A stretch of 64,000 nt of DNA from Myotis daubentonii (taxonomy: Eukaryota > Chordata > Mammalia > Chiroptera > Vespertilionidae). The translations under genes and the position numbers were made by a program. Positions 47,501 through 59,707 of this stretch are shown here, one piece after another; the stretch's first letter is position 1, and the number at the start of each line of letters is the position of its first letter. Under the pieces are notes generated by a model, which did not search any database, was not told the origin of the DNA, and saw only the letters and a program-made list of their open reading frames with translations. The stretch lies in the NCBI RefSeq assembly GCF_963259705.1, contig NC_081846.1, positions 54,961,205 through 55,025,204 on the forward strand, written 5' to 3'.

Positions 47501-48040
47501 TTCAATCTTATTGGACAGTCTTTCATTTTAAGATAATAAATACATTCCTAGGTCAATTTTCAGGCTTAATAAAAACAATTTCAAGGTTTTTATTATGAGG
47601 ACCACAGTGTCATTACTTTCTGAAGAAATTAAAAGAATGGTAATCTCTTCAAACATTCCACTCAGGAAGTTTGTTTCTACTGCTAACTCTGATAGATGGA
47701 AAAGATGAAATACTGTTAGAATAATCAACATTGCCAGGATTTCTGACATGCCATAGACATAATGGAAATACAAGTAATTAGTAGTATTAATACAATGTAT
47801 CACTTTGAATACTTTATTTATATACTAAATCAATCAAAGGAGGATTTAAGGCAGCTTACACAGGAGATTACAAATAAGCATACAATCAAGAAAAGAAATA
47901 TATAGGTTAGGTAGCTACAGGGAGTATAATATACTGCATATGCTAATGTAGAAATTAGAGGTTTTAAGTTATTTTATCACTGTCTTAAGAAGCCGCACAT
48001 GTCAGTACAAACTGTCAATGTAAATCTCATCCATATAGAT
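47501..48040. other. Intron, nothing recognised
   Basis: No supportable feature. Confidence 0.45.
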
Positions 48041-48048
48041 ATTTAAAT

Positions 48049-48257
48049 GTGTTTTTTTTTTTAAAAATTGATTTTGGAGAGAGAGGAAGGGAGAGGGAGA
48101 GAAAGAGAGAAACTTCGATTGGCTGCCTCCTGTATGCGGGATGCATCTGGGCCAGGGATTGAACCCACAACCTGATTATGTGCCCTGACCGGGAATTGAA
48201 CCCGAGACCTTTTTGGTACATGGGATGACGCTCAATCGAGCCACACTGGCCAAGGCT
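48049..48257 (-). mobile_element. Ves SINE, older subfamily
   Basis: Reverse-oriented, head ending gagccacactggccaaggc, T run at 48050-48062. The middle has tgcatctgggccagggattg, a partial duplication of the B-box region. Confidence 0.88.
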
Positions 48258-48403
48258 TTACCTGTATTTTAAAATCTGGGACAAACAAGAGCCCTGAATT
48301 GGGAACTCATCTAATTTCTTGTTTTGTTCTATCACTATCTGACCTCTGACCTTAGTTTAGGGCCACTAAATCTTTTTGTACCCAAGTTCTTTTCTCTCTA
48401 ATA

Positions 48404-48682
48404 CAGTGGGGCCTTGACTTACGAGTGTCCCGACTAATGAGTTTTTCGAGATACGAGCCGTCTCTTGGCCGATTTTTTGCTTTGAGTTGCGAGCTAAAAT
48501 TCAGGTTATGAGCCAGCTTCAGATACCCCACCGCTAGTTGGCAGCGAATGTCACAGTGAACACCACAACATCAGCCCAGCATCACGTGTCTCACTTGTTC
48601 GCTTTAAGATTTGACATACGAGTAATTTGAGTTACGAGCTCCATCACGGAACAAATTAAACGCGTAAGTCAAGGCCCCATTG
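48404..48682. mobile_element. Tigger-like (pogo) MITE, copy A
   Basis: 279 bp with ends CAGTGGGGCCTTGACTTACG and, inverted, GCGTAAGTCAAGGCCCCATTG, flanked by TA on both sides. The interior is made of short inverted words (acgagctccat, gatacgagccg). No transposase is present. Confidence 0.85.
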
Positions 48683-48720
48683 TATAAAAAAGATGTTTGG
48701 AATCGATTTCTAAGAAACTA

Positions 48721-48898
48721 CAGTGGGGCCTTGACTTACGATTGTCCCGACTAACGAGGTTTTTGAGATACCAGCTGTCTCTTGGCCAATTTTTTGCATT
48801 GAGTTGACAGAGTAATTTGAGTTAACGAGCTCCTTAACGAGCTCCTTAAAGAGCTTGGTCTTCGAACGAATTAAACTCGTAAAGTCAAGGCCCCACTG
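48721..48898. mobile_element. Tigger-like (pogo) MITE, copy B
   Basis: 178 bp with the same ends as copy A (CAGTGGGGCCTTGACTTACG and its inverted partner), TA flanks at 48719-48720 and 48899-48900. It is internally deleted relative to A and only 38 bp away from it, in the same orientation. Confidence 0.85.
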
Positions 48899-48900
48899 TA

Positions 48901-50449
48901 CCTTGTTCTACAATTCTTGAGTCTGTAAGTCTAAAAATGAATGTCTGTTCCATCAAGAAGGTGCATTCTTGTTTTAAAAAATGTAAATGCAGAATTAAAA
49001 ATAGTTGCATCATATGTAAGTAAATTGTGTGGAGCCTTCAATTCAGGTCCTTGAATTAGATCATACAAATGTCACTGAGTTACTGAGTAAATTCCACATG
49101 GATGCATTCTATTTCCTGAAATAAGAATGTTATGCTGGGTAGATATGATTCAGGTCAATACAACTAAATAAATGATACATTTAATTCCTATCTCACAACC
49201 AAGAAGAGAATTGGGTGTTAGATCAGTGACACTGACCAGAAAAAAAGAAATCAGTCTCTGGGACCCAGCTAATTAAATTGGATAGTTTTCAAATATTAAC
49301 ACCTTGAACTTTAAATCCACTTGTTCCTCTATTTTTTAAAGCATTTGTTAAATGTATATTTTATTTCACAATTTAAGAAGCAGTCACATTTCAATTACAT
49401 TTTGGCATGCCTCCTGCACAGACTCTAGGGAAACATGCCCAAACCCAAATCTCACTCCCCAAGCCCAGAAAGTCCGAGCTAGAGCAACCTGTCTTGAAAA
49501 CACTCTTCTACTTATGGTTTCACTCTTTTAAATATATTTTTAGGAAAGCCTTCCATAGTAATTTCTTTATTTCTGGGCCTGATTTGCTGGTTTCTTTCCA
49601 TCACACACTAAGAAAAGTGCTCTTTCCCCCAATTCTCCAGAGGCCAGGGTAGTTTCCACCCACTCACCTCCATCAGGAGTTCCTTTTTTCCCCTGGTTGG
49701 TTCCTGCCAGAAGGAAAATGGGGGACAGTAAGTTCCTATTCTGCTTCCCAGGTACAGCACATGCCACCCAGGAGGAAGTACCAAGATAATCCCTGGGCAG
49801 CAAGTTGCTTCCTCCTTCACTGATCCTTGGTTCAAGAAAGAAATTGTCCTAGGCTAGGAGAGGCAGCCTGTACAAGGGAGATAATTTTATCTTCCCTTGG
49901 TAAAGTTGCCCAACTCCAACAAAAGTTTGCCAACTGCTAGGGCCAGTTTTTTATTTTAATAAAATACATCCCATTACTATTGAATTCAATTATAAAAAAA
50001 CTAAAGTATTTGCTTGCTTACGACATGTAAAGCAGTCTGTCGGGTGCAGCAAGGGGCTTCAGAGATGGCACTACCTTAAGAGTTGAATTCCTTTCACAAA
50101 GTTTTTTCACCAAGTCATCATGTCCTATTATTCATATTTCCACTGATAAGGCTCTGTGCAATTAAAATACTTGCCTACATTTACAAATTCTTAGTTCAAA
50201 GATTTTCATTCAAACCTGCTGCACAGCATTCTCCCAGAGTGCCATGGTGGATGTTCATTCAATACAACATTTTCTGAGTATCAACTATGATCAGAGCTTT
50301 GTTGGGCACTACTGATGCAGTGAGAACAAAACAGACATGGAACCTATTCTCATGAAGGCACCTCTAGCTGTAACTTAAAACATATATATGACTACCCTGA
50401 GATAGCCAAAGGCTATAGCATTTGGAGAGAAAGTGGTCACATCTATATA
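48901..50449. other. Unassigned stretch
   Basis: No recognised gene or repeat. 49390-49860 is less AT-rich and has overlapping frames of 75-80 residues on the minus strand, but they have no family match, splice sites or tail that would support a gene. Confidence 0.45.
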
Positions 50450-51620
50450 TCCTATCTAATAATAGACTAACATGGTAATTAACCATACCTCTGCTATGCT
50501 TCCCACTGGCTAATCAGGGCGATATGCAAATTAACTGCCAACCAAGATGGCGGCCGGCAGCCACGCAGCTGAAGCGAACATGAGGCTTGGTTGCCCAGGC
50601 GATGGAGGAAGCCAAGGTTCCCCGCCTGCCGTGGCCCAGCTCTGAGCTCCGGATGCAACAATGTTGCAATTATAGAAGCTAAACAAACCAAAGATACCTG
50701 CTTTCAGCCAGCCCTCGGAGTTGGAGCTGCAACAAAGTTTCAATTACAGAAGGTGAATAAATCCCAGAATAAAAAAAAAAGAAAAAAGGAGAGACTGGGA
50801 GCTTCAGTTGCAGGCTTGGCTGGCCTGAAAACAGCCCTCAGCCCCTCATCCAGGCTGGCCAGGCACCTCAGTGGGGACCCCCACCCTGAAGAGGGTGCGG
50901 GCAGCCTGAAAACAGCCCTCAGCCCCTCATCCAGGCTGGCCAGGCACCCCAGAGGGGACCCCCACCCTGAAGGGGGTGCGGGCAGCCTGAAAACAGCCAT
51001 CAGCCCCTCATCCAGGCTGGCCAGGCACCCCAGTGGGGACCCCCACCCTGAAGGGGGTGCGGGCAGCCTGAAAACAGCCATCAGCCCCTCATCCAGGCTG
51101 GCCAGGCACCCAAGCGGGCCCCCCACCCTGATCTGGGACACCATTCAGGGCAAACCAGCTGGCCCCCATCCATGCACCAGGCCTCTATCCTATATAGTAA
51201 AAGGGTAATATGTAAACTGACCCTAACAGCAGAAAGACTGGGAATGACTGGTCACTATGACACACACTGACCACCAGGAGGCAGACGCTCAATGCAGGAG
51301 CTCCCCTCTGGTGGTCAGTGGGCTCCCACAAGGAGGAGCTCTGCTCAGCCACAAGCCAGTACAGCGGCGGTGGTGGGAGCCTCTCCCGCCTCCTCAGCAG
51401 CGCTAAGGATGTCCGACTGCAGCTTAGGTCTGCTCCCCACTGGCAAGTGGACATCCCCCGAGGGCTGCCGGGCTGCCAGAGGAATGTCTGATTGCCAGCT
51501 TAGGCCCAATCCCCTGGGGAGCAGGCCATCCCCAGAGGGGTCCCAGACTGTGAGAGGTCACAGGCCGGGCTGAGGGACCCCCCTCCTGAGTGCACAAATT
51601 TTTGTGCACCGGGCCTCTAG
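50450..51620 (+). mobile_element. composite Helitron, copy 2
   Basis: Starts A|TCCTATCTAATAATAGAC and ends with hairpin gcacaaatttttgtgc, accgggcct and CTAG|T (51617-51620). Module A holds four tandem 81-bp units (50825-51144) that are a multiple of three, giving a spurious repeat frame (SLKTALSPSSRLARH) at 50591-51208. The junction gcctctatcctatatagtaa is at 51181-51200. Module B differs from copy 1: tgaccctaacagcagaaaga, then gaccaccaggaggcag. ATGCAAAT and ccaagatggcggc lie near 50523-50552. Confidence 0.93.
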
Positions 51621-52000
51621 TATATATATAAAAGGCTAAGTGTCTGTCTGTCCGACTGGTAGCTATGACACAGGCTGACCACCAGGGGACAGATGTTCAA
51701 CGCAGGAGCTGCCTTGATGTGCACTGGCCATTTAAAAAAATAAATGGCACCATGGACCTGGTGCCCACAAAGCAACACTCAGTTTCCCCAAAGTGGGACA
51801 CAGGCATCACCACCACCCCGGAACAACACCCCACCAAATCGCAGCCAACGCTGTCAAGGCCCCATGGCGCAAAATGCAGCCCACAGCCCAGCCCAGCCTG
51901 GAAATGGTGGCTGTGGGTTCTGGGCAATGACATCACATAGCAATGCCTGGCTTCCTCTCCCTAGCAACTAGCCTCCTTGGAATTTCTTCAGCCCAGGAAC
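51621..52000 (+). mobile_element. Helitron 5' part stacked after copy 2, 3' limit unclear
   Basis: tatatatataaaaggctaag, then tgtctgtctgtccg, is a Helitron 5' terminus lying directly after the CTAG of copy 2. It shares gctgaccaccaggggacaga with module B. No hairpin-CTAG end was seen, so the end at about 52000 is approximate. Confidence 0.65.
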
Positions 52001-52039
52001 ACGACTTGCTTTATAGCCAGGTGCAAACATTTTACAGTT

Positions 52040-52200
52040 CAATCAAATGCTTGTGAAGCGTTTTCCCATGCCTCATCTCATTTGATGCTCACAGAGGTCC
52101 TGGAGTAGGTAGATAGGAGGCTTGGTAGAATTCTATTTTCTTTTCATTAGATGGAAAACGGAGATTTAGAAAGTTTAGAAACTTGACCCGACTGAAAAGA
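52040..52200 (-). mobile_element. MIR SINE remnant
   Basis: The text tgcctcatctcatttgatgc, atggaaaacggagatttaga and gaaacttgacccgactgaaa is antisense MIR/L2-tail-like sequence. Confidence 0.5.
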
Positions 52201-52439
52201 AGAAATGGTGGACCTTGAAAATTACTTCAGGTTTTCTCACTGCGCAGAATATAGTGAAACACTGCTACAGTTAAATATTTTATCCTTTGTTCTCCCTGAG
52301 TGATCTACAATAATAATCTGCTTTGTGTTGATATTTACTGCTGTGCTGCTGACAATTACCTGAAAGAGAAGTTGGGGTGCTTCACTGGGCTGGAAAAAGT
52401 TTAGCTACTTCAGAAAGCAGGTCTAATTAAGCAAGTTAA

Positions 52440-52649
52440 TCTAGATATATAAAAAGCTAAGTTGACTCATGCATGCACGATACATATAAAGCTCTCACTG
52501 GCGCCAATCACACGCATGTGTTTTGATCTGTCATTGTTGATCATGAATTTGGTTGACATATCTATTATAAAGGGCGAATAGTGATATTAAAATATTTCTT
52601 CTAATTAATTTCTTTTCAATGTGCACGAATTCATGCACCGGGACACTAG
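52440..52649 (+). mobile_element. short Helitron, complete
   Basis: 210 bp from A|TCTAGATATATAAAAAGC to hairpin gcacgaattcatgc, accgggaca and CTAG|T at 52646-52649. The interior has ttgatcatgaatttggttga and gggcgaatagtgatatt. Its 3' end resembles that of the Rep-bearing Helitron (23960-26343). Confidence 0.92.
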
Positions 52650-52751
52650 TCTATTTATAAGGTTTAGGAAATGTTTTGGAGGTAGTGGCATTTGGATCGG
52701 GCTTTTAATTATGGGTAGAAATGACCTCACCTATTCCTTTTAAAAATATGT

Positions 52752-52968
52752 GTTTTTTTTTAAAAATTGATTTCAGAGAGAGGGAAGGAGAGAGAGAGAG
52801 ATAGAAACATCAATGATGAGAGAGAATCATTAATTGGCTGCCTCCTGCACACCCCCTACTGGGGATTGAGCCCACAATCCAGGCATGTGCCCTGACCAGG
52901 AATCAGCTGGAGACCTCCCGATTCTTGGGTCAACGCTCAACCACTGAGCCACACCGGCCAGGCTCAAC
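52752..52968 (-). mobile_element. Ves SINE, older subfamily
   Basis: Reverse-oriented, head ending ccacaccggccaggctcaa. The duplicated attcctttt at both sides (52732-52740 and about 52970-52978) marks the target site. Confidence 0.9.
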
Positions 52969-53779
52969 GATTCCTTTTGATTATCAAATAGCAGTCATCC
53001 TTTGTAAAACAGTTTCCAGATACCTATAAAGATGTTTTTAGTGATAGATAATATCCATTCTTTACTAAACCAAATAAGGATTATATGCATTGTTTAGCTT
53101 GATTTTCCTGGTCTGGTTAACTCAATTTTTCTTGGTCTGGTTAAGACAATTTTTAAGTATAACAATAATGGTTACTCATAGAAATGATTGACTAGGCTAG
53201 TGCTTTTCCCATGATCCTTGAAACACAAGAGTGGAAATAAAATAAAGAACAAATCCTTTATCTTCTTTGGACCTCAATTTTCCTTGATTTCAAAATTAAG
53301 GGGTTAAATAATATAATCTCCTTCAACTTTATTATTACATAGCATTTCCAAAGAAATACAAAATAGTAACTTTTCCTTGGCAAATATTGATGATTTATTT
53401 TTCCTCATAAATGACACCATAGATTTAAAAAGAGTAGCCATTTTGTTTCAAATTGTATTATAAACTAGGCCTTGGTTACAAAATGGTTGATATGGCTTTC
53501 ATTTCAAGATGGTGAGAAGCAAGTATATAGGATATCCTAGAAGTAAAGAGATAATACTATACTATGAAAATATGTGATATAAAACTATGAAAATTAATGA
53601 CTATTTAATAACATTTATAAATTCCCTCCTAACATTTTACTAGGTAGAATGAAAAAAAGTATAGGCTTTGGATTCAGATCTCAGATCTGCAATTTTCTAG
53701 CCTATGAAGAGACTGTTCCAAGATGTTATTGCTGTCTGCCCCGTAGGTTGGACTACTGCCAGAATGGAGGTTGCTTTCC

Positions 53780-54120
53780 ATAAACTCCCCTTAGAGATTG
53801 TCTAATCATAACTGACGTTCATTCTGACATAAATCAGTACCACTACCTAGTCTGCTATGTGCTGGTTCCTGGAGAAGGTTGTTGTCCTGACCTGGTAGCA
53901 TTAATGTACTAACACTCCTGACTATTCCTCCTCCATCCCCATTCCCACCTCCCCACCCTGTATAATTCTTTGATGCCTGCCAAGTAGCATGGGAATCCAT
54001 TTCATCTTGCAGCTTTCCAAGACATGCCTCCTTTGTAAATTCTGCATAATAAACTGTATTAATAAACTGGAGTGATGAGCCTCTTTCTTCAGTCTTGCCC
54101 TGCTCTCCACTTATGTTTTC
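53780..54120 (-). mobile_element. possible LTR remnant
   Basis: A region ending in aataaactgtattaataaac, then tttcttcagtcttgccctgc, has the look of an LTR polyadenylation/U5 segment in plus orientation. The strand and family are uncertain, and no internal retroviral sequence is seen. 52979-53779 shows nothing recognised. Confidence 0.25.
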
Positions 54121-54169
54121 TTACCACATACAGTTTGTAGGGTTATTATGAAGATTAAAAGAGACCATA

Positions 54170-54590
54170 TATGAAACATATGTTATTTGTTCCTCATATC
54201 CATTCTCTTCTATTATCCCTGATTTTTAGCTTGTATGGTCATGTGACCATGTTCTGGTCATCAGAAAGTAAATGTGATTTCCAAGATGAGCTCTCCTTTT
54301 TACCTTTCTCACTTGTCTAGCTGGATGAAATGTTGTGGTGAGTCAACCAGACCCTGTGGTGAGGGCAACACTTCAGTGATGGTTAAACAAAACAGATGGT
54401 GGAACAACAAGAATGAAGATGCTTAGGTTCTTGACACTGTGGCTGCCAGATCAGCTCTGGGTATCTTCTACTTTGAATTGGAATATGCGAATGAAATAAA
54501 ATTTCTGTCTTAAGCCACTGTGTTTGGGGATCTCTTAAGAGAGGAGCTGACCTGTTCCCTAATTGGTACAATATTCAAGACTGGTTCAGT
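54170..54590 (+). mobile_element. old LTR-like interspersed repeat
   Basis: The text ggtcatcagaaagtaaatgt, gaatgaaataaaatttctgt, cttaagccactgtgtttggg and ccctaattggtacaatat has the layout of old MaLR/ERVL-type LTR ends. The family is not certain. Confidence 0.4.
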
Positions 54591-55470
54591 GCTGAATACA
54601 CAGTAGGTAATCCTTGATTTTTCCTCCTTCTAATTAGAGCTTATAATTTCTTAAGGCAGACACACATGAAAATGATTAATCATATCAGCAGTCAATTACA
54701 AATGTGTAAAAAGGTATGAACATAGCTTAATAAGGTTGTGGCAGGCACATGTAGAAGTATATGTAGGAACTCACCCAATAGTTCACTCAAGATTTGTGCA
54801 TTTAATTGTATGTAAATTTCACCTCAAAAGAGCAAAAAGAAAAAGAGAACTGTTGGGCTTCACAGAGGATCTAACAATTAGACTGGGCCCTGAATATGAG
54901 AAGGATTTCAATAAGTAGAGAATGAGAGGGAAGAACATGCACTCTGAAAGGGCAGAGGTACTAAGTAGTCTTTACTATAGTGCATTTAGGGCCTGGAGGT
55001 ATTCTACTTATGGAAGTCTAGCAGATATGCGGATGAGAGGAAGTTCAGACAGGATAATCAGGGCCACCATCTAAGATTGTGCCACATTACAAAAACCCTA
55101 GGGGCAGCATTCATACTGGAATAGTATCCCCTAGAGATGCAGAGTGCACCAACTGCATAAACTATATATATGCAGCAGACTCAGTTATGGCCAGATTGTA
55201 GTAGACCTTGAAATTTAGACTTTAAGAAATTTAGACATTAAGGAGAAATGAATGATTTACAAGTAGGAGATGCACATGTTTTAGAAAGGTAAACTGGACA
55301 CCAGCATGGAATATAAAACTGAGGGAGACAAAATCAGAATATCCATAGGAAACTTGCTCTATTCTGGGTGGAAGATGAGGGCTTGAATAGAGCAGGGGAA
55401 ATGGAAGGTGGATGGATTAAAGAAATATTTATTTCAAAGGTAAAATCAACAGGATTAGTTGGCCAATCAG
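54591..55470. other. Intron, nothing recognised
   Basis: No supportable feature. Confidence 0.45.
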
Positions 55471-55474
55471 ATCT

Positions 55475-55590
55475 AGACCAGGCGGAAGCATTCAGGTCCC
55501 TACAATTCAGAATCAGTTACCTGGGATAGGGCCCTGAAATCTACATTTTGATAAGCACAGTAATCCAGGTGATACTGTTGAAGATGGTTG
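55475..55590 (+). mobile_element. MER5-like hAT-Charlie remnant
   Basis: The text caattcagaatcagttacct, gccctgaaatctacattttg and aagcacagtaatccaggtga follows the MER5A interior. Both ends are lost. Confidence 0.5.
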
Positions 55591-55630
55591 GTTCATCAGC
55601 CATCATTTTCAAAATACTAGACAGACAAGT

Positions 55631-55903
55631 CAGAGAAAAATAAATATCACATGATCTCACTCATATGTGGGATATAATGATCAACATAATTTGATGAACA
55701 AGAATAGATCCAGAGACAAATGGGAGGGGAGGGGGAGTTAGAGAGCAACCAAAGGACTTGTATGCATGCATATTAGCCTAATCAATGGACACAGATACTG
55801 GGACGGTGGGGGCTTGCCCGGGGTGGGAATTGCTGGGGAGGGGGGCGGGTCAATTGGGGAAAAAGAAGACATATGTAAACTTTAGACAATAGTAATACTT
55901 TAA
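55631..55903 (+). mobile_element. L1 3' end, forward orientation
   Basis: About 270 bp of L1 end and 3'UTR: atgatctcactcatatgtgg, aaaggacttgtatgcatgca and aatcaatggacacagatact, then a G-rich tract and poly-A. The flanks aaaatactagacagacaag (about 55612-55630) and aaaatactaggcagacaag (about 55904-55922) match 18/19. It is the only recent L1 here on the plus strand. Confidence 0.92.
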
Positions 55904-56194
55904 AAAAATACTAGGCAGACAAGACAGGGCTGATAGCCAGACACAGAGAAACAGGAAGAAAAATTTTTTGGGGAAAGGTATTCAATTTTGGACAAAAGTG
56001 CTTGAAGAGACATAATTAACAATAGGCAGGAAAAATGTAGCTACTAAGTGATATAAAAATCTAGAGGAAGAAATAAAGACTAACTATGCCTTCCCTCCTG
56101 CTTACATTCTTTAAGTACTGATTTGAATGTCCAGTGTTCTTTGATATAGCAAACCAGACCAAAATCTTTTTTTCTATTGCAGGAAAAAAAAACT

Positions 56195-56397
56195 AATTAA
56201 AAAAAATATTTGTTTTTATTGATTTCAGAGAGAGGAAGGGAGAAGGAAAGAAAGATGAGAGATCTCAGTCGGCTGCCTCCTGCACACCCCCTACTGGGGA
56301 TTGAGCCTGAAACCCGGGCATGTGCCCTGACCAGGAATTGAACTGGCGACTTCCTGGTGCATGGGTCCAACTCAACCACTAAGCCACACAGGCCCAG
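56195..56397 (-). mobile_element. Ves SINE, older subfamily
   Basis: Reverse-oriented, head ending agccacacaggcccagc. The T-rich tail lies at 56200-56220. A runs on both sides blur the target site. Confidence 0.88.
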
Positions 56398-57980
56398 CAA
56401 AAAACCCCTAAGTTTTTGAAAACAGTGGAGAGAGAAAGAAGCAACATGCATTACTGTACCACTTTATGTCATAAGATGTATACTTTTTTCTCCCAAGTAT
56501 AAACCAAAAGAGAAAAGGCCCACTTATTACCTATATAATGTCAGAAGGAAAACTAGGTAATGCATAAAATAGAAAGGCATTTTAGTAGAAGTCTGTTGTC
56601 TTATGTAAAGAGACTATTAGCCAAATAGGTAGAAGTGTTAGCTAATGCTTTGTTCTGTTAACCCTTACATACTATTAAATAACACACAAAGCAACTCTTG
56701 TAGCATGTTTGAGTGTGTGATTTTTCTTAAGTCTTTATTTTCCAATCTACCAAATTCATGACAATAAAACAGTATTACTAATGATCTTTAACAAGAGTAG
56801 GACAACACTGTACCTATGCTCTGGTCTTAACCAAAAAAGTTTGGGGGAAAAAACAAACCTTCAAGTTATCTGAAAAAGGTCTCCCAAATAGAAGACAATA
56901 ATGTAAGAGATGTCACAGGATGCACCAGATTCATAAAGAAAAAGAGGCAATTAATCTCATGAATCAATAGATTAGGGGCCTCTCCAGCATCTCTTGAGAT
57001 ATTTACTGTAAAAAAACAAAACCATTATAAAAGGATAGAACGCTTCTTTAAAAAGAGTTAAATTTCAGGAGACAGAGGACCTTTTCACAAAAAGGCCTGT
57101 TTTCTCTTAAATCACAGTTTAAATTGCTGAGCAGTCATTTAGCCTTGAGAATATTACCAATGATAAATGGGAACAGGCAAAAGCCCACATAATTATAAAG
57201 CTGTACTCTGTGCTCTTATCCACTGGCACGGGACTCTACAGCTCTTCATATTCGGCTTTTAATTTCCCCGGGGACACCTACAGACTGTTGGGCAAATGCT
57301 TGCAAGTCACAACTTGTTTTATTAGAAGTAATTGTGAGAACTCCAGTAAGAAAATAATAAGATTACAGAGATCTCCAGATCTACATTTTCAGTCATTCCC
57401 AAGATGTTTAGGGTGTGACTTTAAATGTATTAATATGATAAAAGTTTAAAACCAGACATACTATTTTTACGCCATGCAACACACTCCAACTGCTGAATAC
57501 TCCTGAGATAGGAACTAAAAATCTTTGCATGGCCTGACAAACCAACCTTTCAAACCTGTATTTGTGCCCAACTCACCCAAGTTTCCACTCTTTCCAGGGC
57601 CACACCAATTTTTTCTGAAATATGAATATTCAGACCTCGTAAATCCTAAGACTGTTGTAGGGAAGTTTAATAAGATTTTTGGTTTGCTATTTCACTTCCT
57701 TTTGTATCTGGAAAAATTTTTAAAAAAATACTATAAAATAAAGATTCCAAACAATTTTTAGATGAGACCACATCTTGTGTAATAATTTCTCTATTAAGAT
57801 AATTTATAGATTACAATCAAATTTAAAAAGCCTCATCAACCAAAGATAAAGTCAGAGTTGGCATAGAGAATACATGTCGAGTCTGGACATGCTTATTGAT
57901 AGGTAAGAGTGAGCAAGTCATTTAACCTTTCTGTGGACCTCAGTTCCCTCATATGCCCCAGTTTAGTAGGTAGGGGTAGA
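56398..57980. other. Unassigned stretch
   Basis: No gene or clear repeat. A MIR-like scrap (gcaagtcatttaacctttct) sits near 57912. Confidence 0.45.
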
Positions 57981-58039
57981 GCATGCTGCAGGATATAGGT
58001 TTCCAACCTGTCAATACATTAGAATCATCAAGGGTAGTT

Positions 58040-58110
58040 AAAACACACACACACCACCACCACCACCACCACCACCACCACCACCACCACCACCACCACC
58101 ACCACCACCA
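58040..58110. repeat. (CA)n(CAC)n microsatellite
   Basis: A short CA run turns into about 20 CAC units. It sits inside what looks like a MER5/MER20-type remnant (ccaacctgtcaatacattag at 57993). Confidence 0.97.
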
Positions 58111-58476
58111 ATGATCAGCAAACAGTGTCTAAGACTTCTTGGATCATATTTGGTGGTAGTGGTGGTGGGGAAGCAGAAGTGACACAGATTTAGAATCACT
58201 GCCATAGGAGTGTCTAGTTATAACTGGGAAATCACTGTACTCCATAAAACACTACACAAATATGCACCAAGGTAGGGAAACAGGCTTTCATAGTGTCCTT
58301 TTGTTTCACAGTAATCTGCGTTTTTAATTGTTCCAGAAGAAGTATATAGAATGTGAAAACAAAAATAGCAGTTGCTAAGGTAGATGATTTTTTTTAAAGG
58401 TATTTTGATATGTTGGCAGATGGCCCAAAACAATAGCACTCCAATAATATTGTTTCCATATAATTTCCACAACTCA

Positions 58477-59707
58477 TCCTATCTAATAAAAGACAAAAAG
58501 GGTAATTAACTGTACCTCTGCTACGCTTCCCATTGGCTAATCAGCAGGATATGCAAATTAACTGCCAACAAATATGGTGGCCGGCAGCCACGCAGCTGAA
58601 GTGAATATGAGGCTTGCTTGTTCCAGTGATGGAGGAAGCCAAGGTTCCCCGCCTGCCGTGGCCCAGCTCTGAGCTTCGGAAGCAACAATGTTGCAATTAT
58701 AGAAGCTATACAAACCCCAGATACCTGCTTTCAGCCAGCCGGGGCCTCAGAGCTTAGAGCGCCAGTGATGGCAACAGAGTTTCAATTATAGAAGCTAAAC
58801 AAACCCAGATTCCTGCTTTCAGCCAGCCACGGCCTCAGAGCTGGAGCAGGGCCTCAGAGCTGGAGCCGGCTCTCAGCTCCAGTGACAGCTATAGAAGGTA
58901 AATAAATCCCAGAATAAAAAAAAAAAAAAAAAGAGGCTGGGAGCTTCAGTCACCCGCCAACCTGAAAATGGCCCTCAGCCCTTCACCCAGACTGGCCAGG
59001 CATCCCAGTGGGGACCCCCACCCTGAAAGGGGTGTGACCAGCTGCAAACAGCCATCAGCCCATCATCCAGGCTGGCCAGGCACCCAAGCGGGACCCCCAC
59101 CCTGAAGGGGGTGTGACCAGCTGCAAACAGCCATCAGCCCCTCACGTAGGCTGGCCAGGCACCCCAGTGGGGACCCCCACCCTGATCCGGGACACCATTC
59201 AGGGCAAACCAGCTGGCCCCACCGGTGCACCAGGCCTCTATCCTATATAGTAAAGGGGTAATATGCAAACTGACCCTAACAGCAAAAAGACTGGGAATGA
59301 CTGGTCACTATAACACACACTGACCACCAGGGGGCAGATGCTTAATGCAGGAGCTGCCCTCTGGTGATCAGTGCGCTCTCACAGGGGGGAGGTCTGCTCA
59401 GCCACAAGCCAGGCTGATGGCTGCTAGTACAGCAGTGTTGGTGGGAGCCTCTCCTGCCTCCTCAGCAGCGCTAAGGATGTCTGACTGCAGCTTAGTTCTG
59501 CTCCCCACTGGCAAATGGACGTCCCCTGAGGGCTGCTGGGCTGCCAGAGGGATGTCTGATTGCCATCTTAGGCCTAATCCCCCCGGGGAGCAGGCCTAAG
59601 GCAGCAAGTGGTCACCCCCGAGGGGTCCCAGACTGCAAGAGGGCACAGGCCGGGCTGAGGGTCCCCCTCCCCCCGAGTGCACAAATTTTTGTGCACCAGG
59701 CTTCTAG
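58477..59707 (+). mobile_element. composite Helitron, copy 3
   Basis: Starts A|TCCTATCTAATAAAAGAC and ends with hairpin gcacaaatttttgtgc, accaggctt and CTAG|T (59704-59707). Module A has three tandem 81-bp units. The junction aggcctctatcctatatagt is at 59232-59251. Module B is the same type as copy 2 (tgaccctaacagcaaaaaga). The site matching ccaagatggcggc in the other copies is mutated here to acaaatatggtgg. Confidence 0.93.

Noticed and set aside
49567..49835. Minus-strand ORFs of 75-78 residues
   Set aside because: They overlap in two frames, have no recognisable motif and no splice-compatible boundaries.
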